Of a stretch of DNA of 64,000 nt, positions 8,427 to 16,593 are shown piece by piece. The position numbers and the translations under genes were made by a program. Position 1 is the first letter of the stretch. Each line of letters begins with the position of its first letter. The DNA is taken from assembly GCA_002839855.1 (NCBI GenBank), contig PGYV01000008.1, positions 62,001-126,000 of the forward strand, read 5' to 3'. Origin of the DNA: Candidatus Goldiibacteriota bacterium HGW-Goldbacteria-1 (GTDB lineage: Bacteria; Oederibacteriota; PGYV01). The notes below the pieces were generated by a model. It had not been told where the DNA came from. It saw only the letters and a program-made list of their open reading frames with translations, and ran no database searches.

Positions 8427-8454
8427 TTGCCTTTGCTTTACTTGGTGGTAAAAT
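8427..8454 (+). promoter_or_regulatory. Promoter TTGCCT-16-TAAAAT, leaderless arrangement
   Basis: TTGCCT (8427-8432) and TAAAAT (8449-8454) are separated by 16 bp, and GG precedes the -10 box as in other island promoters. The ATG of the next gene begins only seven bases after the -10 box, so the transcript should start at or next to the start codon. No ribosome site is visible. Confidence 0.6.
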
Positions 8455-8460
8455 GAAACT

Positions 8461-9501
8461 ATGATAAAAAAAGCGGAAATGTTAAAAAGTGGTAGCATAT
8501 ATAAATATAACTTCGGTCTGCTATTTTTATTTTTAACTTTAATTTTAAGTGCTTTTTCTGGTGCTGCTACATTAACAATTTCTGTAAGTCTTCCGGATGG
8601 AAAACCGGTTCAAAACGCTGAAGTAATTTTAGAGCGTATTTATCCTCCTGAAAGTGAGATTAAGATAGGTAAGACAAACTCCCAAGGTAGAACTAAAGTC
8701 CGATTTGATGATAATGATTCGGCTAAATCAAATAGGGGGTATGGAATACTTCAATTTGCGGTTATTAAAGAAGATTACCGGTGGGAAAAGTCACCGATTT
8801 ATATTTGGGAAAAAGATAAAAGTTGGCAAGATAAAATGTCGAAAGAAATTGGTAGAGAAAGAGAGCATTTGGTGGTTGAAATGAAAGATGAAATACAGTG
8901 GGATGTTAAACTGAGTAGAGCGGTTAAAAAAATCATTACAATAGCCGATGAGACAGGAAACCCAATAAAAAAATGTAAGATGCAATTAAGAAAAGATTTT
9001 TTTGATGATCTTTCTGGGGAATGGATGAATTTCACGTCTCCTGTTATTTATGAAACGGATGATAATGGCGAGTTTGCGGTAAACTCCGAATATGGACGAA
9101 ACTATAATCTTTCTGCGGAAGATGATGAATATATTAGTGAAAGCAATAGATATACAACGATACAAGGAATAAATTTTTTATTTAGTCCGCAGGTTGAATT
9201 ACTTAAATTTGTTTTCGTAGAGAATCATAAAGAAAAATTAAATGTATTTGTCAGAGAGGATGATACAAAAAAACCTATCAGGGATGCTCGGATATGCCTA
9301 AAGACAAGTTATGGTGATTGGGTTTCAACTACTTGTGTTGCTAAAACAAATGATGAAGGGATTTCAACCCCTGTTGATTTTTACCCCAAAAAAACAAAGA
9401 TGATAGGGGTAACTGCTGATGAATATCAAGAACAATGGATCGATGCGGAGCGTTTTTCTTCTGATACCCCAATTGAATTTAAACTTAAGAAAATTAAGTA
9501 G
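8461..9501 (+). CDS. Exported protein with carboxypeptidase-regulatory-like / Ig-like repeats, unknown function
   Basis: The 346-residue protein has an N-terminal hydrophobic segment (about residues 17-36, FGLLFLFLTLILSAFSGA) that looks like a signal peptide or anchor. The rest is built of beta-rich modules of the carboxypeptidase-regulatory type: VSLPDGKPVQNAEVILER, IADETGNPIKKCKMQLRK, and VREDDTKKPIRDARICLK, each with a later NSQGRTKV- or NDEGISTP-like turn. Such modules are common in surface and envelope proteins and give no specific function. The gene is clearly more AT-rich than the core operons. It has its own promoter directly at the start codon. It is bracketed by two copies of structured repeat F. 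Confidence 0.7.
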   Translation: MIKKAEMLKSGSIYKYNFGLLFLFLTLILSAFSGAATLTISVSLPDGKPVQNAEVILERIYPPESEIKIGKTNSQGRTKVRFDDNDSAKSNRGYGILQFAVIKEDYRWEKSPIYIWEKDKSWQDKMSKEIGREREHLVVEMKDEIQWDVKLSRAVKKIITIADETGNPIKKCKMQLRKDFFDDLSGEWMNFTSPVIYETDDNGEFAVNSEYGRNYNLSAEDDEYISESNRYTTIQGINFLFSPQVELLKFVFVENHKEKLNVFVREDDTKKPIRDARICLKTSYGDWVSTTCVAKTNDEGISTPVDFYPKKTKMIGVTADEYQEQWIDAERFSSDTPIEFKLKKIK

Positions 9502-9634
9502 TAGTTTACTAAAGTGATTTGCGTATACCTGATATATTAGAAAGAGAACTAAATAACATTCCGGGTTTTTCTGTTAATAGCCAATCTTTATGTACTTTAC
9601 AACAACATGTAAATTGCTAGAGTTTATTCTTATA

Positions 9635-9735
9635 TGGTATTGAGGCTTGAAGAGAAATTCCGCGCTTACTAAACGTTAGAAAAGCGGAACAGCGTCAGCG
9701 GAATTTCAGCGGACTTGCGGAGTCAAAAACATAAA
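9635..9735 (+). repeat. Structured island repeat F, copy 2
   Basis: This is the second copy of the 8217 repeat, with the same AAATTCCGC/GCGGAATTT inverted pair. Its right end (ggaatttcagcggacttgcgg) resembles the left core of the island repeats at 43426 and 45288, including a small hairpin with a TGC-type loop. Confidence 0.75.
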
Positions 9736-9771
9736 ATATAAATGTTTGTGGTAATTGGTAAATGAGGCTTT

Positions 9772-10602
9772 TTAGTCTGTTAAAAATTCCACGTTTGTCT
9801 TTAGTATCTCTTCTGCGAGATTTTTATCCGGTGTATTAGTATTAAATAAATGGAATTTACTAAAATATTCATCAAGAGTCTTTTCTATGGTTTTTCCTTC
9901 CTGACAATCGCCGCATTCGGACAATGAAAGGTAAGGTTGGCATGGACATTTGATTTTGTTATATATGCGTGCCCTATAGTTGTCTCTATAATAATTGTCA
10001 ATATCAGCAAAGTGTTCTGCGAAATATTCTTTTGTATTCTTAATATTTTCTTTTTTCCTCAGTGATTTAATATTTGCTTTTATAACCTTATTGATATAGT
10101 TGTCGATGTTTTTTGGTATTGTGCCGGAAGCGTGAAGTTGTACTCTTGCGTCAACGCCTATAATAACAATGCCGGGTTGTTCTTCGATTTTAAACTGTTT
10201 TGTTAACGTTTTGTTATTATCCGAATAAAAAACAAAATCCAAATCATTTCTATCCAGAAAAGTTTTGATTAAATCTTTGTAGTCCTGTGAAATCAGGATG
10301 AATTTCACGGGTTTTTTATTGTAGCGAACTTTAATGGCTTGTATTTTTTTCAAAAAAGGCGCGGAGGTGAAGTTTTGTGTGCCGGCAAAACAAAATATTA
10401 GTGTTTCTTTGCCGACTTCTTCCGAAAGTAAGAAAATATTATTATCACTTGTTTTGATTTTAAAATTCGGTGCGACCTGGCCGATAAAATTTGCTGTGTC
10501 GAGGTTATAATGTCTTTGTTTAATATTTTCCGCGGAAGCAAAGCTGAAAAATAAAACGAAAAAGAAACATAATTTACAGAAATTTAATTTTTTTATATTC
10601 AT
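9772..10602 (-). CDS. Exported redoxin-fold protein with C-terminal cysteine cluster
   Basis: The 276-residue product begins with a signal peptide (FCKLCFFFVLFFSFASAE). Residues 40-160 resemble the AhpC/TSA and TlpA-like thioredoxin fold: GQVAPNFKIKTSDNN, LIFCFAGTQNFTSAPFLKK, and EEQPGIVIIGVDARVQLHASG. Where active redoxins carry Cys or CxxC, this protein reads AGTQNFTS, so the usual redox cysteines are missing. The C-terminal part has a cluster CPCQ...CGDC that resembles metal- or haem-handling CcmH-like motifs. Its function is unknown; a chaperone or electron-transfer role would be a guess. The gene runs opposite to its neighbours, is AT-rich, and shows no ribosome site before the ATG. Confidence 0.7.
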   Translation of the reverse strand: MNIKKLNFCKLCFFFVLFFSFASAENIKQRHYNLDTANFIGQVAPNFKIKTSDNNIFLLSEEVGKETLIFCFAGTQNFTSAPFLKKIQAIKVRYNKKPVKFILISQDYKDLIKTFLDRNDLDFVFYSDNNKTLTKQFKIEEQPGIVIIGVDARVQLHASGTIPKNIDNYINKVIKANIKSLRKKENIKNTKEYFAEHFADIDNYYRDNYRARIYNKIKCPCQPYLSLSECGDCQEGKTIEKTLDEYFSKFHLFNTNTPDKNLAEEILKTNVEFLTD

Positions 10603-10608
10603 GAATAC

Positions 10609-10636
10609 ATGTTAATACTAAAATATAAAAAGTCAA
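10609..10636 (-). promoter_or_regulatory. Promoter TTGACT-16-TAACAT, leaderless arrangement (minus strand)
   Basis: Read on the minus strand, TTGACT (10636-10631) and TAACAT (10614-10609) are 16 bp apart. The ATG at 10602 begins six bases after the -10 box, so the mRNA would have almost no leader. This is the same arrangement as at 8427-8461. Confidence 0.5.
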
Positions 10637-10698
10637 ACCCTATTTAATTATTTATTCAAATGGAGTATAATTTATAGAAATTAACGGGAGGTTTTGTG

Positions 10699-12426
10699 AT
10701 GAAAAAAATAATTATTTGTTTATTTATCTGTGTTTATCCGTTTTTGATAATGGCGGAGAATCTGGTTGTTAGAAAATATGATTCGTCAAGTTACAGCAGG
10801 ATAGAGACGTTTTATCAGGATGGGATTGTTATTGCGAAATGGAGAACGGATTTTTATTATGATGTTGATAAGAAGGGTAAAAAAATAAATGGGAAATATA
10901 AATATGTAAATATTGAGCCTGATGGACGTGAAGCGACAGGATATGTAAATTATCAGAATGATAAAGTTGCGGATAAAGAAGTCATTATTAAATATGCAAA
11001 TGACCAGCCAATGTGGGTTTTACATTATAAGGATGGGATTAAGCAGGGTGATGAAACCTGGTATTGGGAAGACGGCAGTATCCTGCAAACAGGTACATAT
11101 GCAAATGATCGTTTTGAAGGTGACGTTATTTATTACGAAAAAGGAGTGGTTATTGCCCGAAGATCTTTTAAAAAAGGGAAATTGAATGGCAAAAGAACTG
11201 AGTATTATCCAAACGGCAATATAAAATATTATTTCACACATAAAGATGATAAATTTCATGGACTTGCAGAATCTTTCTATGAAGATGGAACTATAAAAAG
11301 CAGAACGGTTTGGAAAGATGATAAAGAGGGGCCAACTGTAATGTTTGACAGAAAGGGCAATAAAAAATCTGAATATAAAAAATATACCGGCGATCCGGAT
11401 CCGAAAAATCTGAATGATGATGTCGTAAAATACTGGCAAAATGGAAATAAGCGGAGAGAATACAGAAACGTGAATGGGAAAATTGAAGGGTTGTTAAAAG
11501 AATATTCGGTAAATGGTGATTTAATGAAAGAGGATAACTATCATGACGGAATGAAGCATGGAGAATCAAAAAATTACGGATTTGATTATGCATATGCAAG
11601 TAAAACATTTAATAAATACTTAAGTGTTGTTTCCAATTATATTAACGATAAATTGGACGGCCAGTATATTGAGTATTATCCAAACGGTCAGGTAAAAGTA
11701 ACAGTCAGTTATAAACAAGGAAAGGAACAGGGCGAGTATATTGAATATTATAAAACCGGAAAAATTGCATTTCGAAAATATTATCATGACGGATTATTAA
11801 ACGGGGAAGAAAAAGGATTCTATGAAAACGGTAATAATATGTACGAAGTGAAGAACAGAAAGGGTAAACGTAATGGTGTTTTGAAGAAGTATTCTGAAAA
11901 TGGAAAATTTTTGGAAGGGGTTAAATATACAAAGGGGATAGTGAAAAATCGAACATATGAGCCTTCAAATGATGCTCCGAAAGGGTATAAACATAGATAC
12001 ATTAAAAAAGGAAGAATGATTAAAGAAGTTATGAAAGATGCCGCAGATAATTATGATGGATATATTGATTATGTTTTAGATGCTGATACTGGCGAAAGGA
12101 AAGAAGGAAAGATGTATAATAAACAGGATGAATTGATTTTTTTGCTAAAGTATTTTTCTGAATCTGCGATGTTTCGAGGTTCAAGAATTGAATATTTTGA
12201 TTCTGAAGGTTTGCTAAAAAAAAGAATAGTATATTTCATCGATGGCGGTCCAAAGTATATGGAGACAATGTCAAATAGTGACGGATACAGAATTATTAAA
12301 ACGGAAAGTCTAACAGGTGATAAGAAAATAAATATTATTAAAAGGAAAATCTCACCTAGACCTAAGAGTGGCGATAGAATTAATAAAAAGAAATCGGATA
12401 ATGTCATGGAACTAATAGCTAAATAA
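10699..12426 (+). CDS. Exported MORN-variant (YwqK-like) repeat protein
   Basis: The 575-residue protein has a signal peptide (MKKIIICLFICVYPFLIMAE) and then about a dozen copies of a repeat of 22-25 residues of the form G-x-YIEYYPNGQVK-x-x-YKQGKEQGE. This is the MORN-variant or YwqK type, whose beta-hairpins stack into an elongated sheet. YwqK-like proteins are sometimes annotated as antitoxins, but this protein is exported and no toxin gene is next to it, so an envelope or surface role is more likely. The chosen start is ATG 10699, seven bases after GGGAGG; a GTG three bases earlier is possible. A TATAAT at 10666-10671 may be the -10 box. AT-rich, no operon partner. Confidence 0.8.
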   Translation: MKKIIICLFICVYPFLIMAENLVVRKYDSSSYSRIETFYQDGIVIAKWRTDFYYDVDKKGKKINGKYKYVNIEPDGREATGYVNYQNDKVADKEVIIKYANDQPMWVLHYKDGIKQGDETWYWEDGSILQTGTYANDRFEGDVIYYEKGVVIARRSFKKGKLNGKRTEYYPNGNIKYYFTHKDDKFHGLAESFYEDGTIKSRTVWKDDKEGPTVMFDRKGNKKSEYKKYTGDPDPKNLNDDVVKYWQNGNKRREYRNVNGKIEGLLKEYSVNGDLMKEDNYHDGMKHGESKNYGFDYAYASKTFNKYLSVVSNYINDKLDGQYIEYYPNGQVKVTVSYKQGKEQGEYIEYYKTGKIAFRKYYHDGLLNGEEKGFYENGNNMYEVKNRKGKRNGVLKKYSENGKFLEGVKYTKGIVKNRTYEPSNDAPKGYKHRYIKKGRMIKEVMKDAADNYDGYIDYVLDADTGERKEGKMYNKQDELIFLLKYFSESAMFRGSRIEYFDSEGLLKKRIVYFIDGGPKYMETMSNSDGYRIIKTESLTGDKKINIIKRKISPRPKSGDRINKKKSDNVMELIAK

Positions 12427-12561
12427 AAAAATATAGGGATGTACCTTGAGTCAGAAGCATAGAAACACTAAATTCCGTAAACTCTCAACTAGAGGTTCGT
12501 TCTTGAAAGTCCCCATAACTTTATATAAATATATTTAATGTTTTTGCGAAAAGGAGCCGGA

Positions 12562-13356
12562 ATGGGAAAAGGCGGTTTTAAGAACACGGTATCATTTACT
12601 ATTAATGCTTTTTTGGAAATGGTTAAAAAGCATAAGAAACAAATTATCATTTTGATAGTTGTTTTGTTCGCTTTTATTGCCGTCAAAAATTATATATTCA
12701 GAGATTCAATAGATAACAGGCTGGGATACCGTTATGAGGATATTGATGGAGATGGTATCAGAAACATGGACGACCCTGATGTTGACGGCGACGGGATTGC
12801 CAATATGCAGGACGCGGACGCGGATGGTGATGGGATAGCGAATCTTGAGGATACGCTGAAAGCCGCGGAAGGTTTAGTGGGCATACCGTATGATTTTAAT
12901 ATGGGTAAGTTTTTTAATATAGGGTGGCGGACAGGGAAAATTGTATGTATAGACGTGATAAACTTGTCGCTGGAAAAAGCCGGATTATATATGGAAAAGG
13001 AAATGAGGGAATTTTATAAAATGAATCCCGGTGCGTTTTCCAACAGAAACGGAGACAAACCGAAAAACGCGTTCTTTGCCAGAAGGGTAAAAAATTTAAG
13101 GGAATTCTGCGTGGCAAGCGGCTGGGTTCTTCCTGAAAACCCGCGGATAATGCCCGGGGATATAGTCATATTCAGCATATATCACACCGCTATGGTGGAT
13201 GAAATAAGAGAAAAGGGTTACTACGCGATAGAAACCGAACAAAGGCTTATAACAACCAAAAAAGTATCAAGTGAGGATATGTTAGCAAGGCACAGTAATC
13301 CCATATATGTCCGTTTGCCGTTTTTTACGGCAAACGAAGGTATGGGGAAGAAGTGA
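12562..13356 (+). CDS. Membrane-anchored protein with thrombospondin-3-like calcium repeats and a DUF1287-like peptidase domain
   Basis: The 264-residue protein has a single N-terminal membrane segment (IIILIVVLFAFIAV). Next come three short Asp-rich calcium-binding repeats (DIDGDGIRNMDDPDVDGDG and similar), the thrombospondin type 3 pattern that often forms a spacer outside the membrane. The C-terminal 150 residues resemble DUF1287, a branch of the NlpC/P60 superfamily: VCIDVINLSLEKAG holds the candidate catalytic Cys, RRVKNLREF is a family-like motif, and IYHTAMVDEI holds the His. A role in cell-wall peptide cleavage is therefore inferred. The start is ATG 12562 with AAGGAG five bases upstream; an in-frame ATG at 12538 is less well placed. 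Confidence 0.7.
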   Translation: MGKGGFKNTVSFTINAFLEMVKKHKKQIIILIVVLFAFIAVKNYIFRDSIDNRLGYRYEDIDGDGIRNMDDPDVDGDGIANMQDADADGDGIANLEDTLKAAEGLVGIPYDFNMGKFFNIGWRTGKIVCIDVINLSLEKAGLYMEKEMREFYKMNPGAFSNRNGDKPKNAFFARRVKNLREFCVASGWVLPENPRIMPGDIVIFSIYHTAMVDEIREKGYYAIETEQRLITTKKVSSEDMLARHSNPIYVRLPFFTANEGMGKK

Positions 13357-13562
13357 AAAGTTGATTTGTAAGGCTCGACATCGGAAGTGAAATGGTATTT
13401 GATAAGAAAATTATGTGTATTCACACATAACTCTGGTATCACTCCGGGAAGTCGATTTCAACGTATATTTCTCGATTTTCGATTATCTATTTTTATTATT
13501 ATTACCCCCCCGTAAACAAAACCACCCTTTAAAACGTCAAAATCCTGTTTCATCCGCTTTAA
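13357..13562. other. Non-coding gap before the TolB-like gene
   Basis: There is no credible gene here. A perfect 8-bp hairpin, TTATGTGT/ACACATAA with a 4-nt loop, lies at about 13408-13427. A short piece of the 'tctcgattttcgatt' repeat word appears at about 13471-13487, and a run of seven C is at 13505-13511. Confidence 0.6.
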
Positions 13563-13591
13563 TTGACTTTTTATAACAACAAAGATAAAAT
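13563..13591 (+). promoter_or_regulatory. Promoter TTGACT-17-TAAAAT
   Basis: TTGACT at 13563-13568 and TAAAAT at 13586-13591 are separated by 17 bp. The TTG start of the TolB-like gene lies 35 bp downstream, after a strong AGGAGG. Confidence 0.75.
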
Positions 13592-13625
13592 AAACTCATT
13601 ATATGTTTTATAACAGGAGGGAATT

Positions 13626-15458
13626 TTGAAAAAGATATTTATTGCAGCTTTGATGTTTGTGTTTTACGTATTACCTTTATTTGCCGCAGAGAGTCTTGGC
13701 TATATCGCTTTTGTTTCCACCCGTGACGGGGGCGAGCAGATATATGTAATGCAGGAAGACGCGTCGCTGCAAACAAGAATCACAAACAAACCGGACTTCG
13801 CTTTCTGTATGCCAAAAATATCGCCTGACGGCTCTGAAATACTTGCCGTGGGATATAAACAGGTTGGTGAAGGCAGGGCGAGAAACGCTGATATTTATAT
13901 TATGGATATAGACGGCGGAAATCTGCGTAAGATAACCGACGGCACTTCTGACAATGACTGTCCTGAATGGATGGTGGACGGGAAACATCTAATTTATTCT
14001 TCAAAAAAAGGCAATAAGTGGTCGCTTTATATAATGGACACAAGGGGTAAAAATATCAAGAAAATATCCGGGGATGGTTATAATGACCTTAATCCGTTAG
14101 TATCCCCTGATGGTAAAATGATAGCGTTTCAAAGTGATAAAGAAGAAGAGAATATAAAGCAATACTCGCAGGAAGATTCCGAATCTGAATATGAAGAATG
14201 GGATGAATACTCTGTCCCGGACGGCAAAAGGATTGAATTTGTAAACGGCGGGACTTATATGATTTATGTTATGGATATTGAAGGTAATAACAGAAGACGG
14301 CTTACTAATTATGGCGAAGGCCATACAAAACCGTTTTGGAGCCCGGACGGAAAAAAGCTTTATTATTTTGACTGGTATGAACGAAAAGCGCAGGTAATGA
14401 TGATGAATCCTGATGGTAATAATAAAGAACAGACAGCATTATATATGGAAGACGGCCGAGACGGTTCTGTGGCTTGGGTTATTGGGGGCAGGATACCGGT
14501 TTTCTCCGTGCCGCAAAATGGCAGTCACTGGCGTCTGCTTCACGGGTTAAGAAATAACCTTGAACCTGTAAAACCGGTTTTTTATTCCGAATCAGATAAT
14601 TATGACGCCTGCGCGCTGCCTGTTACGGCAAAAAACAGGGATTTATTCAGGCAGAAGACCGCGGAAAAGTATGAAAAAAACGGAATAATAGCTTTTACTT
14701 CAAGGCGTGACGGCGGGGTTAATGTGTACATAATGTGCCCGGACGGAAGCCTGCAGAGAAAATTAACAGACACCAACGGCGGCATAGGCGCTGTTGTTTC
14801 GCACGACAGAAAAAAGATTTATTACGTTGACTACGGCGCAGATACAAAAGAGCAGATAAACCAGATATTTGTAATGAATACTGACGGAACGGAAAAAAAG
14901 CAGCTTACATCCGGGACGATGTTCAGAAATCACATAGACTGCTCTCCTGACGGAAAAAAGATTGTTTTTGTCGGGGCGAAATCCACGAAAAGAAACGATA
15001 TTTACGTGATGAATTCCGATGGAAGCCAAATTAAACAGTTAACTGACGACGAGTATCACGAATCAGATCCTAAGTGGTCGCCTGACGGCAAACGCATTGT
15101 TTTTTCAAGGCACAAGGATAAGAGAAACAGGGTGTTTGTAATGGACGCTGAGGGAAAAAGCCAGAAACAGATTACAAAAACCGGCGATAATGATGACACC
15201 CCGTGCTGGTCGCCTGATGGAAAACTGATACTGTTTGAAAGCGAAGGTAAACTTATGACAATAAAACCTGACGGCACAGATTTAAAAGCATTTAAGTGCG
15301 AAGTGAAGGCCGAAGAACCGTTCTGGTCGCCTGGCGGCAAAAAAATTGTTTTTAAAAAATATGGCAGTGAATATATATACGTAGTTGATGCTGACGGCAA
15401 AAACGCTGTGGATATTACCAACAGCGCAACTGTGGCATACTCCCCGTATTGGCGTTAA
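13626..15458 (+). CDS. Exported TolB-like beta-propeller protein (PD40 repeats)
   Basis: The 610-residue protein starts with a signal peptide (IFIAALMFVFYVLPLFAAES). The mature part carries repeated PD40 units of the form IYVMNxDGSxxKQLT...xPxWSPDGKKIVF, at least nine in number, in two groups before and after about residue 350. This is the TolB and DPP-type beta-propeller pattern. True TolB works with the Tol-Pal complex and has an N-terminal domain not seen here; no tol or pal genes are next to it. A periplasmic or surface binding role is the safest statement. The start is TTG 13626 with AGGAGG at 13615-13620. Confidence 0.85.
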   Translation: MKKIFIAALMFVFYVLPLFAAESLGYIAFVSTRDGGEQIYVMQEDASLQTRITNKPDFAFCMPKISPDGSEILAVGYKQVGEGRARNADIYIMDIDGGNLRKITDGTSDNDCPEWMVDGKHLIYSSKKGNKWSLYIMDTRGKNIKKISGDGYNDLNPLVSPDGKMIAFQSDKEEENIKQYSQEDSESEYEEWDEYSVPDGKRIEFVNGGTYMIYVMDIEGNNRRRLTNYGEGHTKPFWSPDGKKLYYFDWYERKAQVMMMNPDGNNKEQTALYMEDGRDGSVAWVIGGRIPVFSVPQNGSHWRLLHGLRNNLEPVKPVFYSESDNYDACALPVTAKNRDLFRQKTAEKYEKNGIIAFTSRRDGGVNVYIMCPDGSLQRKLTDTNGGIGAVVSHDRKKIYYVDYGADTKEQINQIFVMNTDGTEKKQLTSGTMFRNHIDCSPDGKKIVFVGAKSTKRNDIYVMNSDGSQIKQLTDDEYHESDPKWSPDGKRIVFSRHKDKRNRVFVMDAEGKSQKQITKTGDNDDTPCWSPDGKLILFESEGKLMTIKPDGTDLKAFKCEVKAEEPFWSPGGKKIVFKKYGSEYIYVVDADGKNAVDITNSATVAYSPYWR

Positions 15459-15513
15459 AGTGTAAGGAGCAGAGATAAATTATAATTGTTTACTAAAACC
15501 GGAGGCGGATGAT

Positions 15514-16479
15514 ATGGCGGAAGTAAAAGTAAAAAAGAAAATAAAAGTTTTAAAAATTCTGGGTGTGATTGCGGCTGTAATTGTGCTTGTTAATCTGGCA
15601 GGGTTTGCGGTAAACAGTTTATTTTTTTCAGGTGAACTTGATAAGATATCGCCATACGGAAAAATGACGGATATAAACGGCGGTAAAATGCACGTTTATT
15701 CCATGGGAAACGGCGGCAAGACGATTGTGCTTCTGCCGGGATTTGGCGTTCCGCTGCCAAGCGCGGATTTTGGCCCCCTTATCAGAAAATTTTCTGCAAA
15801 ATACACTGTGGTATGTGTGGAATATTTTGGAACAGGATTCAGCGGACAGACAGATACCGCGCGGACAAATGAAAATTACGTGAACGAGATAAGAACTGCG
15901 CTTAAACTTAATGGCTTTAAACCGCCTTATATCCTTATGCCTCATTCCGCGTCGGGGATTTACAGCGAATATTATGCGGCAAAATATCCGCGCGAAGTAT
16001 CCGCGGTAATAATGCTTGATACCACTTCAACCGGGGAAAAAGTATCTGGAAACCCGCCGAAGTTTATATTTACAATTGGAAAAATTCAGCAGGCGACAGG
16101 GCTTACAAGGCTTATATACGGGCTTATTCCCGCGTTTCATAAGAAAGAAAACGGATATACTGAAAAAGAAATCAGCGATTATAAAACATTTGTTTTTCAC
16201 ACCCTGAATAACACTATTATTAACCAGTCTTTAAGTATGGCGGACAATATCAACGAGGTTAACGCTTCTGTTTTTCCCGCAGAGGTTCCTGTGCTTAAGT
16301 TAGTATCGTCTGATACCTATAAAAAAATCGGAACTGAATACCAGGACAAACACATGAAAAGGCTGGGCAAGGCGGCTGATTTAAAGGTGCTGGAAGGCAC
16401 GCACTTTGTTTATCAGACGGCTGCCGGCAGTATATTCAGTGCTGCGGATGAATTTATTGGCCGATTGGTGGAAAGGTAA
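15514..16479 (+). CDS. Membrane-anchored alpha/beta hydrolase
   Basis: The 321-residue protein has an N-terminal membrane anchor (LGVIAAVIVLVNLAGFAVNSL) followed by an alpha/beta-hydrolase fold. The oxyanion-hole region reads VLLPGFGVPLPS. The nucleophile elbow is PHSASG, a variant of GHSxG with Ser as nucleophile. A late Asp candidate lies before YKKIG, and the last His is in LEGTHFVYQ. This layout is shared with proline iminopeptidases, lipases and other esterases, and the substrate cannot be told. The start ATG 15514 follows GGAGGCGGAT. A single gene with no clear operon partners. Confidence 0.85.
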   Translation: MAEVKVKKKIKVLKILGVIAAVIVLVNLAGFAVNSLFFSGELDKISPYGKMTDINGGKMHVYSMGNGGKTIVLLPGFGVPLPSADFGPLIRKFSAKYTVVCVEYFGTGFSGQTDTARTNENYVNEIRTALKLNGFKPPYILMPHSASGIYSEYYAAKYPREVSAVIMLDTTSTGEKVSGNPPKFIFTIGKIQQATGLTRLIYGLIPAFHKKENGYTEKEISDYKTFVFHTLNNTIINQSLSMADNINEVNASVFPAEVPVLKLVSSDTYKKIGTEYQDKHMKRLGKAADLKVLEGTHFVYQTAAGSIFSAADEFIGRLVER

Positions 16480-16520
16480 TTAAATGAATAAAGATTTTTA
16501 AGTATTTTTTATACAGTTCT

Positions 16521-16547
16521 TTGAAAAAATCAAATTTGTGGTATAAT
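16521..16547 (+). promoter_or_regulatory. Promoter TTGAAA-15-TATAAT
   Basis: TTGAAA at 16521-16526 and TATAAT at 16542-16547, the latter preceded by TGTGG, which may act as an extended -10. The next gene begins at 16594 after CAGGAGG. The 15-bp spacer is short. Confidence 0.55.
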
Positions 16548-16593
16548 TATTAAAACTGTAAGGGGTTTTAAGAAAAAAATTTCAGGAGGAAAA

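Noticed and set aside
10699-12426. YwqK label 'antitoxin' and a toxin-antitoxin system
   Set aside because: The protein is exported, 575 residues long, and no toxin-like gene lies beside it. The MORN-type repeats alone do not support it.
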